Below are positions 60,501-63,688 of a stretch of 64,000 bases of DNA, piece after piece. Made by a program: the position numbers and the translations under genes. Positions within the stretch are counted from its first letter, which is position 1, and the number at the start of each line of letters is the position of its first letter. Source of the stretch: Charina bottae (Eukaryota; Chordata; Lepidosauria; Squamata; Charinaidae); the NCBI GenBank assembly GCA_023362775.1, contig JALMGJ010000003.1, positions 54,847,416-54,911,415 of the forward strand, given 5' to 3'. Below the pieces are notes generated by a model, which saw only the letters and a list, made by a program, of their open reading frames with translations, did not search any database and was not told the origin of the DNA.

Positions 60501-62444
60501 AACTCCACAGGAAAGCTAAAACTTATTTTATTGAGATCAGCTTAATGAAAGAACTTGCTAGTCTGATTACGCTGTACCTCCTCCTCCTCCTTATAGGTCA
60601 TTGAATTGGGGAGGTGTCTGTCTGATCCACTTCTGAATGTTATGTGGCTGTTGTGGACTTAAAATATGTTTTACCCCTTGTCACCTTGGCAACAGAGCTT
60701 GTATATCTCTGTCAAGGTCATCTTCCTTACTCTCTATAGTTGAGCTACACTTGCCTCCTTTTCTATTTGTGGAGAGTGAAGACGTGCAGTCTTAGGAGTT
60801 TGAGTGGGCAAAAGTCCCAATCATTCTCAGTGGATATCAGTGGAGAAATTTTTTAAAAAAACTAACTATTGCTGTGTAAAGGGGAGCCTTTTTTGCCCTT
60901 TGGAAAGCTCCATGACCCTATTCCCCATGGGGTTCTGGCACAGAATGAGATAAGTATAAACCTTTATTTTATCCTAATATTCTTCACATAAGCTGGGAAA
61001 GATTTTTATTTGCAGTGTTTTACTCTTTAAAATAGATGATCCTTTCAAGGATGATCCATTTGGCAAGATTGGTGAGTATTCATTTTCTTTCCTTTTAATC
61101 ATTCAGAAGAAAGATGTTCAAGATGTGAATGTGTAATTAAAGAATATAAGGACTGCTTAGCTTGGTGGAGTTTTTTATGGTATAAATCCTCCAGGTATTT
61201 TGGTTTCAGTCAGTATATCAGGGAGCTGGAATGATGGGAGTTGTAGATCAAACATTGGGGGGGCCACCGTTTTGGAAAAGAGTTGTGTACATTAAATATT
61301 TGAGTGTGTAGAAGTCAGCTTTAAGTTTGGGAACAGCATGCAGCATGGAGCTTTAGTTAGTGTTCTAATTGATAGAGAATACTTAAACTAGTGATATGGT
61401 ATTGAAGTTGTGCACATTTTATAGTTTCTGTGATAAATATTTTCAATAGGAGACTACTAAACATACCTTTTAGTAACATTGTCTTGGCTTGACTATCTTT
61501 AAGATCTGTTTGGTAGTGATCCATTTAAAGGTTCAGATCCTTTTGCTGCTGACAACTTTTTTAAGCAGTCATCCTCAGATCCCTTTGGGAATATCGATCC
61601 CTTCAGTGCAACCAGCAACAACAATTCCACAGTAAGTCTGAGAGAAGAGATTATCTTATGTGCATGGTGGGTTTTGATACAAAATGTCTCCATAAGGTTT
61701 CATATTCATTAACTCTGCCTGTTTCTTGTCCTCTATGGGCACATGTATTTCAAAGGCAATAGACATTAGACCCTTTATTTCTGCAGCTGCATCATGAATC
61801 TTTGAGATCACCTGGGGACTTTGCTTAGACAATCTGACTCACTTGGTATTTAATGAAATCTAGAATTATTAGATGGTATGAGACTTCACAGTGGCTAAAT
61901 AGAACCATTGTGTCTTAGGAAGTTAACAAAACATCTCCTCTCCATTTCCTTTTTATTTTAAGTGAATCTGCTTAGTAGTTCCTTTAATTCAAGGCCAGTA
62001 TAATTTAATGTGTTACGTTTTGCAGAACATAACGGGTTAAGAGTACTGGTGACACCCAGGGGTAGAATACTGGCATTCTTTACAGTGCTGATGTTTTAAT
62101 AACTTCTGGATGGATACCAATAGGTTGGTTCAGTTAGAAGTATATGAAGGGTTGCTGGTGCTTCAAATAAAACAAAATTTGTTTTAATACTGCAGATTTG
62201 AAAATACTGTAAGTTTCTGAAAAGCTAAATACAAGTAACTGGAAGGAATATATTTTAAAAGATTAAAATGCAGTTTAATGTTCATTTAGATTTCTCTCTT
62301 AATGCTCAGACAAAAATTAGCATGTTTGATTTTGAGAATTTGCAGCAAGCTAGTTAATGAATTTTAACTTTTAGACAGAAATACTGAAACATAATGATCC
62401 TTTTGCTCCTGGTGGAACTGCTGTGACTGCATCAAGTGATCCAG
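3785..62444 (+). CDS. EPS15: EPS15, endocytic adaptor; 21 coding exons, 3' end beyond window
   Basis: The spliced exons encode about 725 residues matching vertebrate EPS15. Known role: EPS15 works at clathrin-coated pits. Its EH domains bind NPF motifs, its coiled coil oligomerises and its DPF repeats bind the AP-2 alpha appendage. Visible order: EH1 (about residues 13-102), EH2 (125-213), a long linker, EH3 (258-348), a heptad-rich coiled coil (about 365-530), an acidic/serine linker, then a DPF region from about 637. EF-hand-like loops are [12 protein letters not shown] in EH1, [12 protein letters not shown] in EH2 and [12 protein letters not shown] in EH3. Eight DPF motifs and one DLF are present. 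All introns are GT-AG and every phase matches. EPS15 was preferred over the paralogue EPS15L1 because of QNGL in EH1, the [20 protein letters not shown] stretch and [10 protein letters not shown]. The final part, including the UIMs, is not in the window. Confidence 0.95.
4321..5861. other. intron 1 sequence, nothing recognised
   Basis: AT-rich unique-looking sequence with a C run at about 5621-5632. No conserved exon or clear repeat was seen. Confidence 0.5.
5862..5932 (-). repeat. LINE/SINE 3' tail fragment
   Basis: 'tttatcccgcctttattatt...aaataactcaaggcgggg' matches the tail of the SINE at 24741, minus orientation. No head remains. Confidence 0.5.
6338..6395 (+). repeat. 21-bp tandem repeat, about 2.7 copies
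   Basis: The unit GTTTATAGTAGAATTTTCCAT begins at 6338, 6359 and 6380, the last one partial. Confidence 0.85.
6560..7030 (+). mobile_element. tRNA-derived SINE, split by a hAT insertion and partly duplicated
   Basis: 'gccagtttggtctagtggttaaggc...ctagaaaccaggag...gttctagtcc...gggccagtcac' carries pol III A- and B-box-like parts and recurs at 24741, 32470 and 50085. The hAT copy at 6584-6825 cuts the head in GTCTAGTG. A segment of about 90 bp containing the B box recurs at about 6950-7022. Confidence 0.75.
6584..6825 (+). mobile_element. hAT-type MITE, family B, copy 2
   Basis: Ends CAGAGCTTTCCAAACTGTG and CTTTGGAAAGCCCTG with a perfect 8-bp target duplication GTCTAGTG (6576-6583, 6826-6833). 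It sits inside the tRNA-like head of a SINE, so it is younger than that SINE. Confidence 0.9.
7035..7425 (+). mobile_element. CR1/L2-type LINE 3' fragment
   Basis: Contains the plus-strand end of a LINE ORF ([14 protein letters not shown] at about 7219) and an AT-rich 3' tail with 'ttgtaaactgctaatag'. Frames are broken. Confidence 0.5.
7442..7845 (-). mobile_element. Bov-B (RTE) LINE 3' end
   Basis: The minus strand encodes the Bov-B C-terminal region: [48 protein letters not shown]. The 3' end reads as the Bov-B 'gagtcggagacgactgaacg' tail. It is 5'-truncated with stops. Bov-B is common in squamates and is thought to mobilise Sauria SINEs. Confidence 0.88.
8769..8802 (+). repeat. (ATT)n microsatellite
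   Basis: About eleven ATT units at the 3' tail of the following minus-strand LINE. Confidence 0.9.
8803..10640 (-). mobile_element. CR1 LINE, reverse transcriptase and 3' end, decayed
   Basis: The minus strand has a near-continuous frame (10456-9443) with CR1 reverse transcriptase motifs: [36 protein letters not shown] (YADD region, altered to YAND), LNPTKTKWL and LDSQFLLDE. The region to 8803 is the degraded C-terminus and tail. It is 5'-truncated and not autonomous. Confidence 0.85.
10985..11250 (+). mobile_element. possible solo LTR-like element
   Basis: Has a TATA-like 'ggggtataagag' at about 11119, then an AATAAA at about 11183, then a short GT-rich end, the order expected in an LTR. 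No clear target duplication was found, so ends are approximate and the call is weak. A similar arrangement ('gctataaaaac' then 'gataaag') lies at 10784-10830. Confidence 0.25.
11385..11513 (+). repeat. (TCTA)n(TCCA)n compound microsatellite
   Basis: Long TCTA tract, then TCCA tract, at the 3' tail of a minus-strand LINE, as seen for CR1 tails in squamates. Confidence 0.95.
11514..12640 (-). mobile_element. CR1/L2-type LINE 3' portion, split by a hAT element
   Basis: The minus strand contains [20 protein letters not shown] and ALVTS (12595-12494) and [19 protein letters not shown] (about 12315-12259), the C-terminal end of a CR1-type reverse transcriptase, then a tail. The hAT family A copy at 11833-12198 interrupts it. 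Confidence 0.75.
11833..12198 (+). mobile_element. hAT-type MITE, family A, copy 2
   Basis: Ends CAGTGGTCCCCAACC and GGTTGGGGACCCCTG. Shares the outer 'ggcaccagggaccggttt' with the other copies but has a different interior without the 37-bp tandem repeat. No clear 8-bp target duplication remains. Confidence 0.75.
12641..14485. other. intron 1 sequence, unassigned
   Basis: Moderate-GC sequence with no host exon recognised. A 170-codon minus-strand frame (13876-13364) has no recognisable domain and is probably part of an old repeat. Confidence 0.4.
14486..14972 (+). mobile_element. TA-target MITE
   Basis: Ends CAGGTAGTCTTCACTTAAC and TAGGATTACCTG, flanked by TA on both sides. The interior is full of 'gttaagcgagacatcac' and 'gatcacatgacc' phrases shared with the copy at 31946. 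No transposase. Confidence 0.75.
15425..16110 (+). mobile_element. CR1-like LINE C-terminal fragment, split by a hAT insertion
   Basis: Plus-strand translation gives [16 protein letters not shown] and, after the insertion, an equivalent of the 'RRLRGDLI...FKYL' tail ([11 protein letters not shown]), a typical CR1-type reverse transcriptase C-terminus. The hAT copy at 15566-15854 interrupts it. Stops present. Confidence 0.65.
15566..15854 (+). mobile_element. hAT-type MITE, family B, copy 3 (GGC-rich)
   Basis: Ends CAGGGCTTTCCAAAG and TTTGGAAAGCTCTG; perfect 8-bp target duplication GACTATAG (15558-15565, 15855-15862). The interior is extremely rich in GGC/GCC triplets and CpG. Confidence 0.9.
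16120..16700 (-). mobile_element. possible LTR-like sequence
   Basis: A moderately GC-rich block with TG...CA-like limits near 16127 and 16684 and a minus-strand AATAAA around 16205-16235. No target duplication was found; could equally be part of the L1-like element that follows. Confidence 0.22.
16720..18215 (-). mobile_element. possible L1-like 5' portion (leader and ORF1)
   Basis: The minus strand has a lysine/glutamate-rich helical frame (17521-17246, for example [14 protein letters not shown]) like an L1 ORF1 coiled coil, preceded by a GC-rich stretch at 17930-18215 that could be its leader. No domain is decisive. Confidence 0.35.
18216..19496. other. intron 1 sequence, nothing recognised
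   Basis: AT-rich. A T run at about 18779-18791. No exon or clear repeat family. Confidence 0.5.
19497..19846 (+). mobile_element. hAT-type MITE, family B, copy 4
   Basis: Ends CAGACCTTTCCAAACTTTTC and GTTTGGTAAGCTCTG; perfect 8-bp target duplication CCTTAAAG (19489-19496, 19847-19854). Contains about three units of a 'gcaggcactaggacctgc' tandem repeat. The left end 'ttttcatgttggtgacata...gacatgcatcatttc' resembles what I remember of OposCharlie/Charlie-type hAT ends. Confidence 0.88.
19989..20251 (-). mobile_element. hAT-type MITE, family B, copy 5, inverted to copy 4
   Basis: Ends CAGAGCTTTCCAAACTGTG and AGTTTGGAAAGCTCTG; target duplication TCCTAAGG / TCCTAAGT, 7 of 8. The interior is the reverse complement of copy 4 (for example 'ccaggattccgcgcaggtcc'), so the two form an inverted pair 142 bp apart. 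Confidence 0.85.
20601..20642 (+). CDS. EPS15: EPS15 exon 2 (residues 10-23, start of EH1)
   Basis: Encodes 14 residues containing [10 protein letters not shown], the opening helix of EH1. The acceptor is TTTTGGTAG and the donor CAG|GTAAGT. Phase 0 at both ends. Confidence 0.93.
21684..21898. mobile_element. AT-rich MITE with long terminal inverted repeats
   Basis: The left end GGTATGCAAAATACTTTGAA matches the reverse complement of the right end (GGATATGCAAAATGTTTTGA) with few differences. The interior repeats 'tttgaatttgaa' on the left and its complement on the right, so the element can fold on itself. Target duplication unclear. Confidence 0.6.
22425..22605 (-). repeat. LINE 3' tail fragment with (TTTA)n
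   Basis: A short ATTT tract, then 'ggctgcccatcttg...ctctgggcggttaacaa', the same tail phrase as near 2040. No coding part left. Confidence 0.6.
22692..23159 (+). mobile_element. hAT-type MITE, family B, copy 6 (long form)
   Basis: Ends CAGGGCCTTCCAAACTTTTG and AGTTTGGAAAGCTCTG; perfect 8-bp target duplication CTATATAG (22684-22691, 23160-23167). Its interior contains two inverted versions of a 'gaagtggcccggcagcgtg...ttttcgcctccctgccggaac' block around a C run, giving an internal palindrome (about 22855-23070). Confidence 0.9.
24461..24550 (+). CDS. EPS15: EPS15 exon 3 (residues 24-53, EH1)
   Basis: Encodes 30 residues of EH1, including [17 protein letters not shown] and LILGK. The acceptor follows a pyrimidine-containing tract ending TTTTGGCAG; the donor is AAG|GTATTG. 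Phase 0 at both ends. Confidence 0.95.
24661..24740 (+). repeat. (TTTA)n microsatellite
   Basis: About 20 units of TTTA at the 3' tail of the minus-strand SINE that follows. In intron 3, about 110 bp after exon 3. Confidence 0.95.
24741..24968 (-). mobile_element. tRNA-derived SINE
   Basis: On the minus strand: head 'tggtctagtggttaaggcaacgggctagaaaccaggag', B-box-like 'gagttctagtccc', then 'gggtgaccttgggccagtcactctctctcagccca' and a LINE-like tail ending in TAAA repeats. Same family as 6560, 32470 and 50085. Confidence 0.8.
25470..25517 (+). CDS. EPS15: EPS15 exon 4 (residues 54-69, EH1 EF-hand loop)
   Basis: Encodes [16 protein letters not shown]. It contains the EH-domain tryptophan that contacts NPF peptides and the calcium-loop-like DTDGKG segment. 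The acceptor is ATTTTAG and the donor CAG|GTAAAA, phase 0. Confidence 0.95.
25518..26517 (+). other. EPS15 intron 4
   Basis: About 25960-26030 contains a 'gacgctgaccttaatggacccttggcctgattca' phrase common in reptile LINE-derived repeats. Otherwise nothing recognised. Confidence 0.6.
26518..26613 (+). CDS. EPS15: EPS15 exon 5 (residues 70-101, end of EH1)
   Basis: Encodes 32 residues with [16 protein letters not shown], the last EH1 helix, ending in PVPPPRF. The QNGL wording fits EPS15 rather than EPS15L1, which has QSGH as I recall it. The acceptor is CCTTTATAG and the donor TTT|GTAAGA, phase 0. Confidence 0.95.
26614..29521 (+). other. EPS15 intron 5
   Basis: Holds a LINE-type tail at 27275-27350 ('gtacaccacccagagtcac') and the microsatellite at 27353. 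No exon or other element recognised in 27415-29521. Confidence 0.7.
27353..27413 (+). repeat. (ATGC)n(ATAC)n compound microsatellite
   Basis: Short ATGA units, then ATGC and ATAC tetranucleotides. It follows a LINE-type 3' tail. The ATGC part is self-complementary. Confidence 0.93.
29522..29584 (+). CDS. EPS15: EPS15 exon 6 (residues 102-122, EH1-EH2 linker)
   Basis: Encodes 21 residues starting NDSTSPLL and ending IPWAVK, the linker before EH2. It is less conserved than its neighbours, as expected for a linker. The acceptor is CTTCCTATTAG and the donor AAG|GTAAAT, phase 0. Confidence 0.92.
29585..31533 (+). other. EPS15 intron 6, nothing recognised
   Basis: AT-rich, short inverted words only (for example 30478-30525). 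No clear repeat family or coding sequence. Confidence 0.55.
31534..31659 (+). CDS. EPS15: EPS15 exon 7 (residues 123-164, EH2)
   Basis: Encodes 42 residues of EH2: [29 protein letters not shown] and DVLGR, with the canonical EH helix-loop spacing. The acceptor is TATAACCAG and the donor AGG|GTAAGA, phase 0. Confidence 0.96.
31946..32365 (+). mobile_element. TA-target MITE
   Basis: Ends CAGGTAGTCCTTGCTTAACA and GTTAAGTGAGGACTACCTG, flanked by TA on both sides. The 420-bp interior matches 14486-14972. Intron 7. Confidence 0.8.
32470..32700 (+). mobile_element. tRNA-derived SINE
   Basis: 'gccagtttggtgtagtggttaaggc' (A-box-like), 'gtgagttctagtcacgcc' (B-box-like), then 'ttgggccagtcactctccctcagccc' and a tail ending in a C run. 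Same family as 24741. Confidence 0.8.
33450..34099 (+). mobile_element. 5'-truncated L1-like LINE insertion with 19-bp target duplication
   Basis: Flanked by AAACATATGATAAAGGTTA at 33431-33449 and 34100-34118, a perfect 19-bp duplication typical of L1-type retrotransposition. The right end is A-rich ('aataaaaaattgattaaaaaa'). Only 3' untranslated sequence remains. The hAT copy at 33600-33912 lies inside it. Confidence 0.75.
33600..33912 (+). mobile_element. hAT-type MITE, family B, copy 7
   Basis: Ends CAGGGCTTTCCAAACTGTG and AAGTTTGGAAAGCCCTG; perfect 8-bp target duplication ATATAGAG (33592-33599, 33913-33920). Inserted into the L1-like element, so younger than it. Confidence 0.9.
34309..34368 (+). 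CDS. EPS15: EPS15 exon 8 (residues 165-184, EH2 EF-hand)
   Basis: Encodes [20 protein letters not shown]. This holds the conserved EH tryptophan and a complete calcium-binding EF loop ([12 protein letters not shown]). The acceptor is TTTATTAG and the donor GTT|GTAAGT, phase 0. Confidence 0.96.
35047..38601 (-). mobile_element. near full-length APE-type non-LTR retrotransposon
   Basis: The minus strand encodes an AP-like endonuclease (38505-37534; [41 protein letters not shown]), a linker (37518-36928), and a reverse transcriptase (36914-35106; [45 protein letters not shown]) ending in a C-x2-C...H zinc-finger-like tail. There are two visible lesions: a TGA in place of CGA after WTDH (a CpG-type change) and one frameshift near 36930. 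It ends in a TGAA-type tetranucleotide tail. ATATG is duplicated at 35042-35046 and 38602-38606. The clade is unclear; it is not CR1 or Bov-B. Confidence 0.88.
38730..39165 (+). mobile_element. solo LTR, 436 bp
   Basis: Starts TGTAAGG and ends CCTCACA, an imperfect inverted terminal repeat with TG...CA limits, and is flanked by a 5-bp duplication CCGGG (38725-38729, 39166-39170). AATAAA lies at 39088-39093, followed by a GT-rich end, giving plus orientation. No internal retroviral or retrotransposon genes are present, so it is a solo LTR left after recombination. The family was not identified. Confidence 0.8.
40033..40233 (+). CDS. EPS15: EPS15 exon 9 (residues 185-251, end of EH2 plus long linker)
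   Basis: Encodes 67 residues: [15 protein letters not shown] closes EH2, ALVPPSKRK follows, then a Pro/Ser/Thr-rich stretch of about 38 residues runs to the donor CAG|GTACCT. Human EPS15, as I recall it, goes from KRK almost directly to TWVVSPA, while EPS15L1 has a long linker here. The frame and phase only work with the long form: the GT after KRK (AAAAA|GTATCA) would shift the frame. The acceptor is CTATTCAG. Confidence 0.9.
40234..40319 (+). other. EPS15 intron 9, only 86 bp
   Basis: An unusually short intron in a gene with kilobase introns. It has GT-AG ends, and an acceptor tract with TTGCTTTACTTTGTAG. If retained it would add 16 codons and then an in-frame TAG at 40282-40284. Confidence 0.85.
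40320..40465 (+). CDS. EPS15: EPS15 exon 10 (residues 252-299 and part of 300, EH3)
   Basis: Encodes the start of EH3: [42 protein letters not shown]. The last codon, Trp, is split TG|G across the next intron. The acceptor is ACTTTGTAG and the donor CTG|GTAAGA, phase 2. Confidence 0.95.
41303..41628 (+). mobile_element. Sauria-type SINE, plus copy
   Basis: The tRNA-like head has an A box TGGCTCAGTGG (41312-41322) and B box GGTTCGAGACC (41357-41367). The middle carries 'aataggtaccacttcgg' and 'gaccgcggaagcgtcttcgga', then a Bov-B-like 'gagtcggacacgactg' end and a TTTACC tandem tail. Flanked by TATAGGAATACAAA (41289-41302) and TATAGGTATAAAAA (41629-41642). Confidence 0.9.
41643..41952 (-). mobile_element. 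Sauria-type SINE, minus copy
   Basis: Reverse-complement copy of the same family. The tail (GGTAAAGG) is on the left, the 'gtccaactctaggggctggtgctcatctccg' part follows, and the tRNA-like head is on the right with a damaged B box ('ggtctcgaacctc'). The target word recurs as TATAGGTATACAAC at 41953-41966. Confidence 0.88.
42365..42521 (+). CDS. EPS15: EPS15 exon 11 (residues 301-352, rest of EH3)
   Basis: One base completes the split Trp. Then come [20 protein letters not shown] and KGIDPPQVL, ending EH3. The tail [11 protein letters not shown] leads to the coiled coil. The acceptor is GTTTTACAG and the donor AAT|GTGAGG. Confidence 0.95.
42522..44572 (+). other. EPS15 intron 11, nothing recognised
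   Basis: AT-rich. No repeat family or coding sequence could be supported. Confidence 0.55.
44573..44658 (+). CDS. EPS15: EPS15 exon 12 (residues 353-380 and part of 381)
   Basis: Encodes [19 protein letters not shown] and IDLQ, the entry into the coiled coil. The last Lys codon is split AA|G. The acceptor follows a strong pyrimidine tract (TTTATCTTTCAG); the donor is AAA|GTAAGT. Confidence 0.94.
44759..44815 (+). repeat. (ACGT)n(ACTT)n compound microsatellite
   Basis: About six CGTA units, fully self-complementary, then ACTT units, next to a LINE 3' tail. Confidence 0.93.
44816..45290 (-). mobile_element. CR1/L2-type LINE 3' fragment with (GGGA/GGAA)n
   Basis: Minus-strand [19 protein letters not shown] (about 45205-45149) is a CR1/L2 reverse transcriptase C-terminus. 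The tail is 'ctgccccagggagcataggctctgggtggtg' with a purine-rich microsatellite at 44871-44922. Confidence 0.7.
45720..46340 (+). mobile_element. L1-like LINE ORF2 C-terminal fragment
   Basis: Plus-strand [16 protein letters not shown] resembles the 'H.W.CP...FW' end of L1 ORF2. The following frame to 46175 ends in a short basic segment (KKMGVKRK-like). It is degraded. Confidence 0.5.
46354..46599 (+). mobile_element. hAT-type MITE, family B, copy 8 (GGC-rich)
   Basis: Ends CAGTGCTTTCCAAACTCCC and AGTTTGGAAAGCTATG; target duplication ATTTAGTG / ATTTAGCG, 7 of 8. GGC-rich like copy 3. Confidence 0.83.
50085..50275 (-). mobile_element. tRNA-derived SINE
   Basis: On the minus strand: 'gccagtttggcctagtggttaaggc', then 'gagttctattcctgccttaggcatgg', 'gggccaatcactctc' and 'ggaagc...aaa'. 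Same family as 24741, more degraded. Confidence 0.75.
51846..51918 (+). CDS. EPS15: EPS15 exon 13 (residues 382-405, coiled coil)
   Basis: One base completes the split Lys, then [20 protein letters not shown] and SEVQ, a charged heptad-like helix. The acceptor is GGTCTTCTAG and the donor CAG|GTAATT, phase 0 at the 3' end. It follows the 7.2-kb intron 12. Confidence 0.94.
51919..53931 (+). other. EPS15 intron 13
   Basis: 53160-53460 holds AT-rich words ('ttcaaaatggg', 'gaaatggcccattttg', 'ttaaaacatttcacattc') similar in style to the inverted-repeat element at 21684, but ends could not be defined. Otherwise nothing recognised. Confidence 0.5.
53932..54093 (+). CDS. EPS15: EPS15 exon 14 (residues 406-459, coiled coil)
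   Basis: Encodes 54 residues rich in Glu, Lys, Gln and Leu (for example [20 protein letters not shown]), the central oligomerisation coiled coil. The acceptor is TTTTTCACTTTTCAG and the donor CTG|GTGAGT, phase 0 at both ends. Confidence 0.95.
54094..55223 (+). other. EPS15 intron 14
   Basis: 54250-54640 looks like LINE 3' tail ('ggaatagccttcctatggaggtcgcc', then 'cattctctt...cacc'), plus orientation. The rest shows nothing recognised. Confidence 0.5.
55224..55421 (+). CDS. EPS15: EPS15 exon 15 (residues 460-525, coiled coil)
   Basis: Encodes 66 residues including [20 protein letters not shown] and [15 protein letters not shown], the C-terminal half of the coiled coil. The acceptor is CTTTATAG and the donor TCG|GTAAGT, phase 0. 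Confidence 0.95.
55760..56560 (-). mobile_element. CR1-type LINE reverse transcriptase remnant
   Basis: Minus-strand [11 protein letters not shown] and, further down, SLGILLDQ and [11 protein letters not shown] match the CR1/L2 order DLSAAFDTVDHD...LGILLDS...TSRLDYCN. Many stops and shifts. Confidence 0.65.
56890..57425 (+). mobile_element. CR1-type LINE 3' end
   Basis: Plus-strand [24 protein letters not shown] and [14 protein letters not shown] match a CR1/L2 C-terminus, followed by an AT-rich tail. Frames are broken. Intron 15. Confidence 0.72.
57525..57590 (+). repeat. (ATG)n(ATT)n microsatellite beside the exon 16 acceptor
   Basis: ATG units then about 15 ATT units, ending nine bases before the exon 16 acceptor AG (57598-57599). 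Confidence 0.95.
57600..57797 (+). CDS. EPS15: EPS15 exon 16 (residues 526-591, end of coiled coil and Ser-rich linker)
   Basis: Encodes 66 residues: [36 protein letters not shown] and VNLNENAE. This marks the change from coiled coil to a low-complexity linker. The donor is CCT|GTGAGT. The acceptor TTTCCTCTTAG lies directly after an ATT microsatellite, so its pyrimidine tract is very short. Confidence 0.92.
57798..58509 (+). other. EPS15 intron 16, nothing recognised
   Basis: AT-rich sequence without a recognisable element. Confidence 0.55.
58510..58587 (+). CDS. EPS15: EPS15 exon 17 (residues 592-617, acidic linker)
   Basis: Encodes 26 residues beginning [18 protein letters not shown]. It is acidic and poorly conserved, matching the human segment that starts SPARSSPE only in outline. 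The acceptor follows TTTTCTTTTCCAAAAG and the donor is AAG|GTGCGT. Both phases are 0, so skipping it would keep the frame. Confidence 0.8.
58911..59574 (+). mobile_element. hAT-type MITE, family B, copy 9, with internal insertion
   Basis: Ends CAGGGCTTTCCAAACTGTG and GGCAAAAGCCCTG; target duplication CATTAGGG / CCTTAGGG, 7 of 8. Carries the same 'ttccggcagggagg' blocks as copy 6. It is interrupted at 59054-59297. Near the right end 'ttttgccaacggcaaaa' is a small extra duplication. Confidence 0.85.
59054..59297 (-). mobile_element. putative short solo LTR inside a hAT MITE
   Basis: Begins TGTC and ends GACA and is flanked by CGGGC (59049-59053) and CCGGC (59298-59302). On the minus strand an AATAAA (59113-59108) precedes a short end. 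The interrupted hAT sequence resumes on both sides. Short for an LTR and the target duplication is not perfect. Confidence 0.45.
59749..59839 (+). CDS. EPS15: EPS15 exon 18 (residues 618-647 and part of 648, start of DPF region)
   Basis: Encodes [10 protein letters not shown], then [14 protein letters not shown] with the first DPF seen here. The final Asn codon is split A|AT. The acceptor is TTTTCTTCTAG and the donor GTA|GTAAGT. The human protein, as I recall it, has an extra DPF (EEDPFNV) where this one reads EDLVN. Confidence 0.9.
59840..61035 (+). other. EPS15 intron 18
   Basis: 59930-60030 looks like a CR1 C-terminal scrap ('gatgccttcaagcggagattagacaacc'). The palindromic insertion follows. 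60320-61035 shows nothing recognised. Confidence 0.65.
60045..60306. mobile_element. palindromic insertion with 13-bp target duplication (Penelope-like?)
   Basis: A perfect 115-bp inverted repeat: arms 60044-60158 and 60160-60274 around one C. It is enclosed by CAATTATATCATT at 60032-60044 and 60307-60319; the left arm begins at the last base of the left duplication, so the insertion proper is 60045-60306. Each arm contains CTGAAGA, a GCTCC/GGAGC stem and GAAAC (60193-60223 on the right arm), reminiscent of the hammerhead motifs described in Penelope-like elements, which also insert with inverted terminal copies. No protein is encoded. Confidence 0.7.
61036..61071 (+). CDS. EPS15: EPS15 exon 19 (residues 649-659, DPF repeats)
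   Basis: A 36-base micro-exon encoding, with the split residues, [13 protein letters not shown]. It adds two AP-2-binding DPF motifs. The acceptor is TTAAAATAG and the donor TTG|GTGAGT. It starts and ends in phase 1, so skipping would keep the frame. Confidence 0.92.
61072..62374 (+). other. EPS15 introns 19 and 20 (either side of exon 20)
   Basis: 61072-61503 and 61632-62374 show no recognisable repeat or extra exon. Confidence 0.6.
61504..61631 (+). CDS. EPS15: EPS15 exon 20 (residues 660-702, DPF repeats)
   Basis: Encodes four DPF motifs ([24 protein letters not shown]) and one altered motif, DLF, where vertebrate EPS15 normally has DPF (GKIDPFGG in human, from memory). Ends in NNNST. 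The acceptor is TATCTTTAAG and the donor ACA|GTAAGT. Confidence 0.94.
62375..62444 (+). CDS. EPS15: EPS15 exon 21 (residues 703-725; last coding exon in window)
   Basis: Encodes [20 protein letters not shown] and DP, then one base of a split codon. The acceptor is TTAACTTTTAG and the donor CAG|GTAAGA. The reading frame is open and no stop is reached, so the gene continues to the right of the window. Confidence 0.92.
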
Positions 62445-63411
62445 GTAAGAAATTATAATGACAATCTTAACATATTTGAGTTGTTGGGCATACTTGGATT
62501 TTTGAGAGTACATTGTAGCTGCTCGAACAAAATGGCTGCCACAGTGGGCATGGATTACCAAGGACCCTTTACTAGAAAGCAGAGTGATGAAGATGGTTCC
62601 TGCTGTACCTCCTCCACCATTATACTCCTTATCATGCCCAACTTACTTTAGTTTTTTCTTTTCAAGGCAAGTCTGCTCATTTTCAAAATACTGGATTATG
62701 GCTGCAACTTACTGTTTTTAGTTGTTAAGCATGCTAGTGAAATTATGCAGTTTAATAATTTCCCTTTTAACTTTCTGTTAGATTAAAAGAATGTAATGTG
62801 GGAGGGGGAATCTGGTAGACACCAAGTAGGCATTTTGTTGTCCATAGGCTGTACTTTAGGACCCCATAGTTATGGGCAACCCAAGTTATAAATACATAGA
62901 CTACTGAGTTTTGTTAGCTATCCCAACTTAATTGTGTTAGATAAACCTGCATCTTTCTAGGTTTCTAAAACACATGAAGCTCAGTCAAATTAACAATTTT
63001 AAATAGCTAAATTATTTTATTTTTTAACCAAAAATAAACAGTTAATGCATTTTGATGTGTTACATAATTTTAAGCATGACTTGACTTCTGCCAGAATACA
63101 TTTTTAGTGCCTGGGCTAAGATGGTGTTTCTTCCTTATCAACTGTTCTCAGATCATAAAGTGATATCACCTGAGCCTCCACATCATCTCTGAAAATAAAT
63201 TGATCAAATGATTCATGATACTACATAGGCTTTTACTAAAGTAGATCACATATTTAAATTAGAATGTTTGGAAAACTGAGTCAGGATATCTGATTTGTTC
63301 TGAAGAAGATTAATTACTTAAGAGTTAGACTGACAGTGCAGTACAGAATTTAGGTTTAGTGTTTTTGTTGAAGTTTCACTGTAGGCAACCACAACAAACA
63401 ATCTCCTAGAG
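62445..63411 (+). other. EPS15 intron 21, start
   Basis: AT-rich, nothing recognised. The intron runs to the window edge with no further exon. Confidence 0.6.
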
Positions 63412-63688
63412 CAGGGGTACCCAACCTTTTTGGCATGAGGGACCGGTTTCGTGGAAGACAATTTTTCCATGGACTGGGGTGCAGGGTTTGCAGGTGGGAG
63501 CCAATCGTGTAGACCAGGGAGTAGGGTTTGCAGGCGGGAGCCAATCGCACGGACCGGGGGGGTGGGGTTTGCAGGCGGGAGCCAATCGCACGGACCGAGG
63601 AGCGGGGTTCGGAGACCGGCATGGCAGCCCAGTTCCTAACAGGCCACGGACCAGTACCGGTCCGCGGCCTGGGGGTTGGGGACCCCTG
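63412..63688 (+). mobile_element. hAT-type MITE, family A, copy 3
   Basis: Ends CAGGGGTACCCAACC and GGTTGGGGACCCCTG; target duplication TCCTAGAG / ATCTAGAG, 6 of 8. Holds between three and four units of the 37-bp tandem repeat (63480-63608). 63697-64000 beyond it shows nothing recognised. Confidence 0.82.
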
